DNA from: Chitinophagales bacterium
Lineage (GTDB): Bacteria > Bacteroidota > Bacteroidia > Chitinophagales > CAIOSU01
Direction of reading: 5' to 3'
Assembly (NCBI GenBank): GCA_040877935.1
Contig: JBBDNB010000018.1
Span: 1 to 64,000, forward strand
Length of the DNA stretch: 64,000 nucleotides
This document shows positions 52,262-60,991 of this stretch, one piece after another. The number at the start of each line of letters is the position of its first letter. Position 1 is the stretch's first letter. Under the pieces are notes generated by a model. That model saw only the letters and a list, made by a program, of their open reading frames with translations. It was not told the origin of the DNA and ran no database searches. The position numbers and the translations under genes are program-made.

Positions 52262-52882
52262 TTATACCAATTTATTGGAAATCAGGGAAATAAACTCATC
52301 CCTGGTCGCCTTTTTCTCAAACTCCCCATTGAAGGCAGAAGTCGTTGTAATAGAATTTTGTTTTTGCACACCGCGCATCATCATACAAAGATGCTTAGCT
52401 TCAATCACTACTGCCACACCAAGTGGTTTCAAAGCTTCCTCAATGGCATCTCTTATTTGTATGGTCAAGCGTTCCTGAACCTGAAGCCTTCTTGCAAATA
52501 CATCTACCACACGCGCCAATTTACTGAGGCCCACAATTTTTCCATCGGGAATATACGCAATATGAGCCTTACCAAAAAATGGCAACATATGATGTTCACA
52601 CATTGAATACAGCTCAATGTCTTTAACAATAACCATTTCACTGTGATCTTCTTTGAAAATAGCCGAGCTCAAAATTTCATGCGCATCTTGATCGTAGCCC
52701 TGTGTCATAAATTGCATGGCTTTGGCCACTCTTTCAGGTGTTTTAGTAAGACCATCGCGCTGCGGGTCTTCACCCAAAAGGCTGACAATATCCTTGTATT
52801 TATCTGTTAATTTATCTGTAATATCACCGTTGTAATGTTCTTCCCTGACATAGTTGAATTCTGTTGAATCATTTTTGTTCAT
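52262..52882 (-). CDS. folE: GTP cyclohydrolase I
   Basis: This 206-aa protein has zinc ligands Cys95 and His98 in [18 protein letters not shown] and Cys166 in [10 protein letters not shown], plus [20 protein letters not shown]. It converts GTP to 7,8-dihydroneopterin triphosphate, the entry to folate and queuosine synthesis. It lies 9 nt after queD, which uses the same product. Confidence 0.97.
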   Translation of the reverse strand: MNKNDSTEFNYVREEHYNGDITDKLTDKYKDIVSLLGEDPQRDGLTKTPERVAKAMQFMTQGYDQDAHEILSSAIFKEDHSEMVIVKDIELYSMCEHHMLPFFGKAHIAYIPDGKIVGLSKLARVVDVFARRLQVQERLTIQIRDAIEEALKPLGVAVVIEAKHLCMMMRGVQKQNSITTTSAFNGEFEKKATRDEFISLISNKLV

Positions 52883-52891
52883 AGGCTTGTT

Positions 52892-53299
52892 TTATTCCCC
52901 GAAATATTCCACGTAAATATTGGGTGTTTCATATAATTTAATGGCATGCAACTCACAACCTTTGATCTTTGCTTGGAGCAATTTCCATATTTCTTTAATC
53001 AGGTTTTCCGTAGAGCTCATTTTGCCTTTCATAACTTCTACATCCAAATCAAGATTTTTGTGATCCAACACTTCTACAACTTCACTTTTAATTATCCTGC
53101 TTAACTCTTTGGCATTCATTATAAAACCCGTGTCAGGATCAGGGGCTCCTTTTACTGTTACATATAAATCATAATTGTGCCCATGCCAGTTTTTATTGGC
53201 GCATTTACCAAATACCTGCTCGTTTTTTTCATCACTCCACGCCTCATTTCTAAGGCGGTGTGCTGCATTAAAATGTTCTTTCCTGGTAAGATAAACCAT
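52892..53299 (-). CDS. queD: 6-carboxytetrahydropterin synthase (QueD/PTPS family)
   Basis: The protein has 135 aa from ATG 53299; a longer frame from 53338 crosses the promoter. Zinc ligands are His14 (HFNAAHRL), His39 and His41 (NWHGHNYDLYV), with catalytic Cys33 (FGKCANKN). LDHKNLD and the late Glu in LYETPNIYVEYF complete the active site. It makes the queuosine precursor 6-carboxytetrahydropterin and leads the queD-folE-fabD-OMP operon. Confidence 0.92.
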   Translation of the reverse strand: MVYLTRKEHFNAAHRLRNEAWSDEKNEQVFGKCANKNWHGHNYDLYVTVKGAPDPDTGFIMNAKELSRIIKSEVVEVLDHKNLDLDVEVMKGKMSSTENLIKEIWKLLQAKIKGCELHAIKLYETPNIYVEYFGE

Positions 53300-53315
53300 T
53301 TGAAATAATTTGCTG

Positions 53316-53323
53316 CAAAGATA
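53316..53323 (-). promoter_or_regulatory. -7 promoter element of the queD operon
   Basis: On the minus strand TATCTTTG is an exact TAnnTTTG match, 16 nt before the queD ATG, giving a leader of about 10 nt. Confidence 0.55.
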
Positions 53324-53465
53324 GAAAGAAAGGGGCATTGTTTTAAGCTGTACAAGAATTTGAATTCAGTCTAATTTACAACCCTGTTTTGAGTTTAGTG
53401 TTCACCTTTAGCTAAGCGAAAAAGAATAAAATTAGACTGAGGAACAATTGAAATTGTTCTAATTA

Positions 53466-54317
53466 ATGTTAATTTCATCCCCTGTGAATCAAAAATGGCT
53501 TTGCATATCATTTTTCTGCTTTGTTTTATCATTGAATCAGCTATTTGCGACAGGCTTTGGAACAGCTACTGGTACTGGTGCTCAGAGTATAGGTGAAATA
53601 GGTTCTACCAGTCAGGATGTGTTTGCCGCACAAAACAACCAAGCCGGCCTCGGTTTTATCAATGATTTTTCAATTGGGGTTTTCAGCTCCAATCGTTTCT
53701 TGGTAAGAGAAACAAGTTATTTTCACCTTTCTACTGCCCTGCCTACTTCAAGTGGTACTTTTGGGCTCACGGTAAATTATCGAGGATCTTCCCTTTTCAA
53801 CGAAAAACAAATAGGCATTGGCTACGGACGCAAGATTGGCAAAAATTTCGCCATTGGTGCCCAATTTGATTACCTCAATTTGTTCCTCAGCGAATACGGT
53901 CAAAAAAACCTTTTCACTTTTGAATTGGGCGTACAATACCTGGCAACAGAGCAATTGCTGATTGCTGCACATGTTTATAACCCGCTGCGTCTTCAATTTG
54001 AGGCACAGGGCTTAGACCGCCTGCGAAGCATTATGCGACTGGGTATTAAATATATGCCGGGGAAAGACTTTGCTTTTCATGCCGAAGTTGAAAAAGATTT
54101 TGATTTTCCGGTACAGGTAAAATTGGGCGCGGAATATACTGCATTTGAAAAATTGAGAATTGGTGCAGGTGTCAAAACCAATCCTTTTGAAGGCTATTTT
54201 GGTGTTTCAGCACTGCTCAATAACCTTACAATCGGAGTATCAGGAGGCTATCACCCATTTCTCGGGTTTTCTCCGCAGGCTTCAATCAGCTATGCTTTTA
54301 AAAAGAAGAAAAAATAA
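53466..54317 (+). CDS. FadL/PorV-like outer-membrane beta-barrel protein
   Basis: This 283-aa protein has a signal peptide (ending LFA) and the glycine-rich mature start TGFGTATGTGAQSIGEIGST, followed by DVFAAQNNQAGLG, which matches the PorQ/PorV-like class where an early NPAGL-type loop is conserved. It then has barrel strands. It sits 6 nt upstream of the helix-hairpin-helix barrel gene and is probably co-transcribed with it. The function of this pair is unknown. Confidence 0.72.
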   Translation: MLISSPVNQKWLCISFFCFVLSLNQLFATGFGTATGTGAQSIGEIGSTSQDVFAAQNNQAGLGFINDFSIGVFSSNRFLVRETSYFHLSTALPTSSGTFGLTVNYRGSSLFNEKQIGIGYGRKIGKNFAIGAQFDYLNLFLSEYGQKNLFTFELGVQYLATEQLLIAAHVYNPLRLQFEAQGLDRLRSIMRLGIKYMPGKDFAFHAEVEKDFDFPVQVKLGAEYTAFEKLRIGAGVKTNPFEGYFGVSALLNNLTIGVSGGYHPFLGFSPQASISYAFKKKKK

Positions 54318-54323
54318 TTTCTT

Positions 54324-56405
54324 GTGAAAAGAAGTTTGTTTGCAATCACGCTTTCATTGTTTTGCCACACAATAATGGCACAGGAAGAAGATGAAAATGC
54401 TTTGCAACGCACCCAGGATATTCTTGAAATTAGCTTGGAAGAACTGGGTGAAGGCAGTTTTGATTTTGACACTTATTTAGAGCGTCTGACTGATTTAGAG
54501 AGACACCCAATCGATCTTAACACAGCAGTTTATGATGATTTTCAACCCTTATTGGACATAGGTCTGATTGATCCGCGACAGATTGATAACCTATTGAAAT
54601 ACCGCGAGCGCTTTGATTATTTTCAAAGTATTTATGAGCTTAAATATGTGATTGACTGGAATTTGGAAAGCATCAAAAAAGTTTTGCCTTTTATATATGT
54701 CAGTGAAGATTTTGAAAGCTACCAACCCACTATAAAACAACAGGTATTTGGAGGAAAGCAGGAAGTGTTTTTGCGCTATTCGCAAGTACTGGAGCAAAAA
54801 AGAGGCTATAGCCCATTGGACAGTGGCAGTACTGCTACAAGATATCCAGGCAATCCGGGCAGGTTGTATTTGCGTTATCGCTACAATTACCGCAATAAAA
54901 TATCTTATGGTTTTACTGCCGAAAAAGACCCCGGAGAGGCTTTTTTTAAAGCACCACAACAAAGAGGTTTTGATTATTATTCAGGCCATGTATTCCTGCG
55001 CGACTTAGGCCCGGTAAAAGCACTGGCACTGGGTGATTATCAGGCCAATTTCGGACAGGGACTGACTTTGTGGACGGGCTTTGGTTTTGCTAAAAGCCCT
55101 TATGTAATGAATATAAAACGTTCGGGAAGAGTGTTGAAACCCTATACTTCTGTAAATGAAAACAATTTCCTGCGCGGAGCTGCTGCTACTTTCAAGTTGG
55201 GTAAATTCAATGTTACAGGTCTTTTCTCCAGAAATAGAATTGACGCCAATGTCCAGAGAATAGATACTACCAATAATACACCATTGGAGATCAGTAATTT
55301 TCAACTAAGCGGCTTACACAGAACAGAAAGCGAAGTGGCCAATAAAGGGACTTTGACCTGGACTGTAACCGGTGGCCATGCAGAATACCAACACAGGGCA
55401 TCGAAAATTGGTGTTTCGGCAGTGCAGCATTTTTTCAATTCCGAGGTCAATCCCGGAGACAGAGTATATCAACGCTATTACCTAAGTGACAAGAGTTTTG
55501 GAAATTACAGTTTGGATTATGCGCTGATGTTGCGGAAGTTTTATTTGTTTGGAGAAAGCAGCATGGACAATCACTTGGGACATGCACATGTGCACGGTTT
55601 TGTAGCTCAACTGGATCCACGCGTAAAAATGGCGGCTGTGTTCCGCTATTTCACTGAAGATTACCGCTCATTTGGCAACAATAGTTTTTCTGAAAACACC
55701 CGTGTTCAAAATGAAAGCGGGCTTTACTGGGGTTGGGAGCTTACACCTCATAAAAAATTAAACCTACAGGCTTATGTTGATTATTTTAAATTTCCATGGC
55801 CGCGCTTTGGGGTTGATGGCCCCTCTTATGGTGTTGAATATTTTGCACAGGCCAATATTGATATTTCACGCTATGTGCAACTTTATTTCCGCTACCGGTA
55901 TAAGAAAAGAGAAAGAAACAACAGGGAAGAAACCGGCCCCATAAATACTGTGATACCTGAAATCCGCCAAAACTGGCGCGCACATATTGCATACAGGGTA
56001 TTTCCATTTCTCACATTGAAAAACAGGGTTGAATTTGTGCGCTTTAAAAATACCGGCAATGAAATTGAAAACGGGTTTTTGATCTACCAGGATTTTAATT
56101 TCTCTAAAGACGATTTCCCTTTGAGTGCAAATTTGCGCCTGGCCTTTTTCGACAGCGATACCTGGAATACAAGAATCTACGCTTATGAAAACGACCTGCT
56201 TTATTATTTCTCAATTCCTGCATATTCGGGACAAGGCGTGCGTTTTTACCTGAATATTAAAATAGATATTAACAAGAATTTTGATTTCTGGCTTAAGTAT
56301 GCCATCAGTCATTTTAGCGACAGAAATACTGTAGGTACTGGACTGGAAGAAATAGAGGGCAATAAAAGATCGGAATTGCGCGGGCAGATCAGGATGAAGT
56401 TCTAA
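54324..56405 (+). CDS. Helix-hairpin-helix domain plus outer-membrane beta-barrel protein
   Basis: This 693-aa protein has a GTG start and a signal peptide (ending IMAQ). Residues about 55-130 hold two ComEA-like HhH repeats: HPIDLNTAVYDDFQPLLDIG and FDYFQSIYELKYVIDWNLES. The remaining 550 residues are a long predicted barrel (KQEVFLRYSQVLEQ, RYRYNYRNKISYGFTAEKD, GDYQANFGQGLTLWTGFGF, and a C-terminal strand ending IRMKF). ComEA HhH domains bind double-stranded DNA in the periplasm. A HhH domain fused to an outer-membrane barrel is a known but poorly understood Bacteroidota type; DNA binding is inferred only. Confidence 0.78.
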   Translation: MKRSLFAITLSLFCHTIMAQEEDENALQRTQDILEISLEELGEGSFDFDTYLERLTDLERHPIDLNTAVYDDFQPLLDIGLIDPRQIDNLLKYRERFDYFQSIYELKYVIDWNLESIKKVLPFIYVSEDFESYQPTIKQQVFGGKQEVFLRYSQVLEQKRGYSPLDSGSTATRYPGNPGRLYLRYRYNYRNKISYGFTAEKDPGEAFFKAPQQRGFDYYSGHVFLRDLGPVKALALGDYQANFGQGLTLWTGFGFAKSPYVMNIKRSGRVLKPYTSVNENNFLRGAAATFKLGKFNVTGLFSRNRIDANVQRIDTTNNTPLEISNFQLSGLHRTESEVANKGTLTWTVTGGHAEYQHRASKIGVSAVQHFFNSEVNPGDRVYQRYYLSDKSFGNYSLDYALMLRKFYLFGESSMDNHLGHAHVHGFVAQLDPRVKMAAVFRYFTEDYRSFGNNSFSENTRVQNESGLYWGWELTPHKKLNLQAYVDYFKFPWPRFGVDGPSYGVEYFAQANIDISRYVQLYFRYRYKKRERNNREETGPINTVIPEIRQNWRAHIAYRVFPFLTLKNRVEFVRFKNTGNEIENGFLIYQDFNFSKDDFPLSANLRLAFFDSDTWNTRIYAYENDLLYYFSIPAYSGQGVRFYLNIKIDINKNFDFWLKYAISHFSDRNTVGTGLEEIEGNKRSELRGQIRMKF

Positions 56406-56414
56406 AAACAAAGA

Positions 56415-56912
56415 TTAAACTTCAAAATGTTTTCTGTCAAGCAGCTCTTTATACATATATGCCCTGCGGGGATTGAATGCTGGTTTTTGCTTTTTTTCAG
56501 ATAAATGCTTTCGTTTTAAAACTGAGCGTTTTTTTCCTGAATTTAACTCAGTTTTTGCCTTTTCATAAGAAGCTTCTGCTGCTCGTTGCATTTCTTCCTG
56601 ATTTCTTAAAAACTCGGGATCTTCAGAAGGAGAAAATAATTCTTCAGCACTCGGTTCGGTGGTCTGTGTTTCTTTCTGACTTTGCTTTGCTTCATGTTCC
56701 TCGGGATAAAATTCTTTTTCCAGTTCTTCGAAAAAATCTCCAAAAGGGGATGGCTTTGATTCAGGATCAGACGCTCTTCTGCTATCGGTAGTTTCAGATC
56801 GATCATCCTTTTGCTTTCGCTTCGCCTCTTTGTCCGACTTACTTTTCATGAAATAACGAATAGCTATAAAAGCCCCAAAAATCAAAAGTGAGAGTAATTG
56901 CTGAAAATCCAT
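56415..56912 (-). CDS. Single-pass membrane protein with charged tail, unknown
   Basis: This 165-aa protein has one N-terminal transmembrane helix (about 5-22, LLSLLIFGAFIAIRYFM) followed by a highly charged, low-complexity Lys/Glu/Ser-rich region and a basic C-terminus (NPRRAYMYKELLDRKHFEV). The short conserved-looking C-terminal block suggests a protein-binding motif. I do not recognise the family. It is convergent with the HhH gene, with a 9-nt gap. Confidence 0.6.
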   Translation of the reverse strand: MDFQQLLSLLIFGAFIAIRYFMKSKSDKEAKRKQKDDRSETTDSRRASDPESKPSPFGDFFEELEKEFYPEEHEAKQSQKETQTTEPSAEELFSPSEDPEFLRNQEEMQRAAEASYEKAKTELNSGKKRSVLKRKHLSEKKQKPAFNPRRAYMYKELLDRKHFEV

Positions 56913-56952
56913 GGCTCTAAATTAAAGCAATTATATGGCATCTTCCAAGCCA

Positions 56953-57777
56953 TTAAAATTCTGCTGCTAAAAACAGCCCTAATGTATGCACTTTGTAGTG
57001 TTGCTTAGATCGGTAATTTAGCAGGTCTTTATGCCTGGAGAGCCCAAAATGAAATTCAGGACCGACCAATAAGGCAACATTTTTCATTTGATATTTCACT
57101 GCTGGCCTGAATAGCAAGGCTACCTGTGTTTCATTGTTTTCAGAAATTTCATTTTCACGTGTCCAGTTGGGATATTCTGTAGTTTCTATCAGATCGTTCG
57201 ATTGTGGTCCAGTAGCATAGCGTTCGTAATTGCCCTTCACAAATATTTCATTTTTAAACTCAGGGGCAAGTAATATTCCCAGGTCTGCCAAAAAGAACCA
57301 ACCAGTACTTCTATTGCCAAAACGTGCACAAGAACCCGGCTTCTTTTTGAAATTATACTGCCAGCCAATGCCTGCCTGCACTTCTACCAAGAGTTTTTCA
57401 TGCCTGAACTGTGCATTCCAGTCATATATCCCAGGCTCTTCTCCTCCCCATTGAGATGCTCCGCTTGCTATGTATTGAAATTGACGTTTGGCTATTCCAG
57501 CACCTGTAAACACACCCCAGTTTTCATTAAACCAAAGCCTGAATAACAAACCACCTGAAACACCGAGGTTCACTGTTTTAAAATCAGTTGCAGATTCTTT
57601 GTCTTGCAAAAAATCCATACGAGGCAGCAAATAGGGGCTGACTGTTATACTTGCACTTCGCTTTTTAGAGCTTGTGGATTTCACCTTGGTACTTACTTTA
57701 CCAATTTTTTGAGCTTTACCCTCGGCAGATATAAAAAGAAAAAGAGCCAATAAAAATACGGATGCTGATGTTTTCAT
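56953..57777 (-). CDS. Predicted outer-membrane beta-barrel protein
   Basis: The protein has 274 aa from ATG 57777, which starts a signal peptide (MKTSASVFLLALFLFISAEG); a start 36 nt upstream is unlikely. The mature part has alternating strands (SASITVSPYLLPRM, NLGVSGGLLFRLWF, WGVFTGAGIAKRQFQY, WFFLADLGILLAPEF) and a C-terminal AEF. It resembles PorT/OmpW-like 8-10-strand barrels. It may share regulation with yceI through the repeated box in the divergent region. Confidence 0.68.
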   Translation of the reverse strand: MKTSASVFLLALFLFISAEGKAQKIGKVSTKVKSTSSKKRSASITVSPYLLPRMDFLQDKESATDFKTVNLGVSGGLLFRLWFNENWGVFTGAGIAKRQFQYIASGASQWGGEEPGIYDWNAQFRHEKLLVEVQAGIGWQYNFKKKPGSCARFGNRSTGWFFLADLGILLAPEFKNEIFVKGNYERYATGPQSNDLIETTEYPNWTRENEISENNETQVALLFRPAVKYQMKNVALLVGPEFHFGLSRHKDLLNYRSKQHYKVHTLGLFLAAEF

Positions 57778-57787
57778 CTTTTTTGCA

Positions 57788-57980
57788 TTATTTGTACTAA
57801 TTAACCTATACAACGCTCAATTATTGTAATCAACAAAACCTAAAAGTAAATCCTTAAAAAAAGATGATTGTTTTGATGCACAATTATTCGTACGGCATTT
57901 TGCCCAATTGTTATAGAATGTTAAAAAACAAATAAGATCAATATAGCCTAAACTTTTTCTTTTCTCATTAGTTGTACTAA
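57788..57980. promoter_or_regulatory. Paired TTA(T/G)TTGTACTAA boxes in the divergent OMP/yceI region
   Basis: The 13-mer TTATTTGTACTAA (57788-57800) and TTAGTTGTACTAA (57968-57980) lie in the same orientation exactly 180 nt apart, one next to each gene start. The second is palindromic at its ends (TTAGT...ACTAA). They are candidate operator sites for one regulator; its identity is unknown. Confidence 0.45.
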
Positions 57981-58015
57981 CATTAATTGTAACAACATTA
58001 AAAACCAACAGAATT

Positions 58016-58600
58016 ATGAAAACTTCAATTATTGCAGTATTAAGTTTTGCAATGAGTATGCTCATTGCTTCCCCCATTTTAGCTCAGGAAAATTTCAAGG
58101 TTGACACCAAAGCATCCACATTAGAGTGGATAGGTAAAAAAGTAACGGGCAAACACAATGGAACCATTCAGGTTAAATCAGGAAATGTAAGTTTTACGAA
58201 AGGAAAGTTGAGCGGAAATTTCACCATAGACATGACAACTATTGAAAACAATGACCTTGAGGGTGAATACAAAACAAAACTTGAAAATCACTTGAAAAGC
58301 GATGACTTTTTCTCTGTAGAAAAATTTCCTACATCAACATTTAAGATCACAAAAGCAGTAGATGAAGGAAATGGCAAGTATGAAATCACAGGGGATTTGA
58401 CCATTAAAGGAATTACCAATCCAGTAACATTCCCTGCTACAATATCTGTTATTGACGGTGAGTTAAGAGCTGATGCAAACATCACTTTTGACCGTAGCAA
58501 ATGGAAAGTAAAATACGGATCGGGCAGCTTTTTCGATGACCTTGGCGACAAAATGATCTATGATGATGTGTATTTATCATTAAGCCTGGTGGGTAAGTAA
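58016..58600 (+). CDS. YceI-family periplasmic lipid-binding protein
   Basis: This 194-aa protein has a signal peptide (ending PILAQ) and the YceI lipocalin-like pattern: FKVDTKASTLEWIGKKVTGK, HNGTIQVKSGNVSF, SDDFFSVEKFPTSTFKITK, YEITGDLTIKGITNPVTFP and DRSKWKVKYGSGSFF. Family members bind long isoprenoids such as polyprenyl-quinone chains. That fits the isoprenoid theme raised by the SMT homologue but is not evidence for it. It ends in a strong terminator. Confidence 0.9.
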   Translation: MKTSIIAVLSFAMSMLIASPILAQENFKVDTKASTLEWIGKKVTGKHNGTIQVKSGNVSFTKGKLSGNFTIDMTTIENNDLEGEYKTKLENHLKSDDFFSVEKFPTSTFKITKAVDEGNGKYEITGDLTIKGITNPVTFPATISVIDGELRADANITFDRSKWKVKYGSGSFFDDLGDKMIYDDVYLSLSLVGK

Positions 58601-58626
58601 TTTTAAACCACAAAGTGATAATATAG

Positions 58627-58661
58627 AGAGCAATCCCATAGATCGGGTTGCTCTTTTTTTG
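58627..58661 (+). terminator. Intrinsic terminator of yceI
   Basis: AGAGCAA(T)CCC / GGGTTGCTCT form a 10-bp stem with one bulge, followed by an unbroken run of T. Confidence 0.9.
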
Positions 58662-58756
58662 TTAATAATTTTGAAATATTAGGAATGAGTATAAGTTTCT
58701 GACATTGATTCTTTATATTCAAAACTCTATATTTTCTCAATTAAAAAGCTATTCAA

Positions 58757-59368
58757 ATGATCTTAAAGTTGCACAATGAAAATCCCGATAGAAGAAAAAT
58801 TGAAATGGCCGTTGAATGCCTAAAAAAAGGCGGAGTCATTATTTACCCTACAGATACTATATATACATTTGGCTGTGAACTGGGCAATAAAAAAGCTATG
58901 GAACGCATAGCTCAGATCAAGGGCAAAAACCTGAAACAATCGCATTTTTCCATTATTTGCCACGATTTAAGCCATATTTCAGAATATACCAATAACCTGA
59001 ACAACGCTACTTTTAAGTTGATGAAGCAATACCTGCCCGGGCCATATACTTTTATTCTGAATGCCAGCAAGAAAGTACCCAAGCTCTATGATTTCAAAAA
59101 GAAAACTATAGGCATCAGGGTTCCCGACAACAACATTGCCAGAGCCCTGGTTCTCGCTTTGGGGTCTCCACTGATTGCTACATCTGTGCACCATGAGGAT
59201 GACGATATTCTTGATTATATCACCGAACCCGAGGACATCTACGAAAAATATAAAAACCAGGTTGATATCATGTTAGATGGTGGAATTGGCGACAATACAG
59301 CCTCTACTATTATTGACGCAACAAATTCCGAGCCTTTTGTAGTAAGGGAAGGGAAAGGGGTTTTATAG
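58757..59368 (+). CDS. L-threonylcarbamoyladenylate synthase family protein (Sua5/YciO/YrdC)
   Basis: This 203-aa protein consists of the YrdC domain: KKGGVIIYPTDTIYTFGCEL, MERIAQIKGK, PGPYTFILNAS, IGIRVPDNNIARALVLALGS and STIIDATNSEPFVVREGKG. TsaC/Sua5 proteins make threonylcarbamoyl-AMP for the t6A modification of tRNA. The sequence looks closer to the YciO branch, so it may be an accessory paralogue rather than the main enzyme. Confidence 0.87.
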   Translation: MILKLHNENPDRRKIEMAVECLKKGGVIIYPTDTIYTFGCELGNKKAMERIAQIKGKNLKQSHFSIICHDLSHISEYTNNLNNATFKLMKQYLPGPYTFILNASKKVPKLYDFKKKTIGIRVPDNNIARALVLALGSPLIATSVHHEDDDILDYITEPEDIYEKYKNQVDIMLDGGIGDNTASTIIDATNSEPFVVREGKGVL

Positions 59369-59393
59369 GGCTTCTTAAATCAAAGCTTTACTA

Positions 59394-60794
59394 TTATTTA
59401 TAATCAAAAGGATCGTGAAAATTGCCGATTTCAATGCCTTTTGCTGCGAGGTATTTTTTTCTCCAGAAGAAATATCCCACAATTGCTATGCTAACTATAA
59501 TATAAACCACCATAATAATCCAGGCTTCATAAAAAAGAAAAAGTACAAATGCCAGTGAACTTAGCACAGAAACACTGGCGAAAACATAAAGCAACCAGGG
59601 AGGCATTCTAAAATATGCAGCCGCATATTGCGCTTTATATTTTTGATTTAAAAACAAGGAAGAAAAGCTGGCGAAAACGGTAAGCAGCATAATGCCACAT
59701 ACAGTCATAATTCCATAAAAATCAATGGGGTTTCCTCCAAAGTATTTTTCTATCCACCCAACATTATCTGCTGTGTATCCGAAAAGCAACAATACTATTA
59801 CCAATGAGAAGAATGCAATAATTGCATTAATAGGTGTTTCGGTTTTTGAATTGATTTTACCTAGAAATGCAGGCAAAGTTTTATCGCGAGCCTGGGCGAA
59901 AAGTTCTCTTGGCAAAGCAATAGCACCGGCATTGAAAGAAGTCAAACCTGCACTAACGGCTCCCAATCCAAGAAAATAAACCATCCATACGGGTAATTTA
60001 CCCTCAGCACTTGTAATCAGGGGTGAATTGTTCTCGTGAAAATAAGCATCCAATATTGCAATATCAGAACCGATAGTTCCAACATAAACTACAGAGAGTC
60101 CAACATAAATCAAAAAAACAAAAAATGCACCGAGTAAAAGCGCCAGGGGTATGTTTTTGTGTGGTTCTTTCATCTCCTCTCCCATTTCGGTAATGATCTG
60201 AAATCCAAAACAGACATTAAACGCCAGCAATACGCCCATTGCAAAGCCATCTGGCATATCGAGACTCATTTGGGGTTGCACATCCTGAAAAAACCACATC
60301 CCCAGTACATAAAATACCAGTGCCAGAATCATCTGAATGCTGAGAACAATCTGTAAACCCAGTTGCAATCGTAAACCAAAGAGGTATAAAAAAAAGAAGG
60401 ATCCGATCAGCAACATGGCCAACAAATGCACGGATATTTCAAATGGCAGAAAACCCTGCAAATAATCTGCAAGCCCAACAGAAACTACACAAACAGAGGA
60501 ACTTCCGCCAAACAATGCAAAATTAGAGACCAAAGTACCCACCAGCGGATGCAGCAATCGACTGCACCAATTGTAGCCACCACCGGCTACCGGAAGCGCA
60601 CTTGAGAGTTGTATCAATGGTATGACACCGATAATTGAGACACTCATTGCTATTAATATAGCCAGCCAGGTTGCACTGCCCGCTTTTCCTGCTATTGACG
60701 GTATCATAATATAAACACCCAAACCTATTACTCCGCCCATTACCAAACCTATTCCTCCGGGCAATCCTATCTTGCTGTTTAACTTCACATCCAT
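59394..60794 (-). CDS. APC-family amino acid permease
   Basis: This 466-aa protein has about 12 transmembrane helices. The first helix has IGLPGGIGLVMGGVIGLGVY, the glycine-rich APC substrate motif; IPLIQLSSALPVAGGGYNW and FNVCFGFQIITEMGEEMKEP also fit the family. It probably imports an amino acid or amine; the substrate is unknown. It is divergent from the incomplete surface-protein gene. Confidence 0.87.
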   Translation of the reverse strand: MDVKLNSKIGLPGGIGLVMGGVIGLGVYIMIPSIAGKAGSATWLAILIAMSVSIIGVIPLIQLSSALPVAGGGYNWCSRLLHPLVGTLVSNFALFGGSSSVCVVSVGLADYLQGFLPFEISVHLLAMLLIGSFFFLYLFGLRLQLGLQIVLSIQMILALVFYVLGMWFFQDVQPQMSLDMPDGFAMGVLLAFNVCFGFQIITEMGEEMKEPHKNIPLALLLGAFFVFLIYVGLSVVYVGTIGSDIAILDAYFHENNSPLITSAEGKLPVWMVYFLGLGAVSAGLTSFNAGAIALPRELFAQARDKTLPAFLGKINSKTETPINAIIAFFSLVIVLLLFGYTADNVGWIEKYFGGNPIDFYGIMTVCGIMLLTVFASFSSLFLNQKYKAQYAAAYFRMPPWLLYVFASVSVLSSLAFVLFLFYEAWIIMVVYIIVSIAIVGYFFWRKKYLAAKGIEIGNFHDPFDYK

Positions 60795-60991
60795 ATTTTG
60801 CCAATTAATATGGCGTGAAGATAAAGGGAATTTTAAAACAATGGGTTTTGATGATTAGACTACTTTGATAGGACTTCTCTCAAAATCCACACTTGAATAT
60901 TCTTCCCCGATTGTTTATATTTAACATGTTTTAGCGCTTTTACACATTGCCAGTTAACAAACTACTTTTACAGTGTTTTCAATCACTTAAG

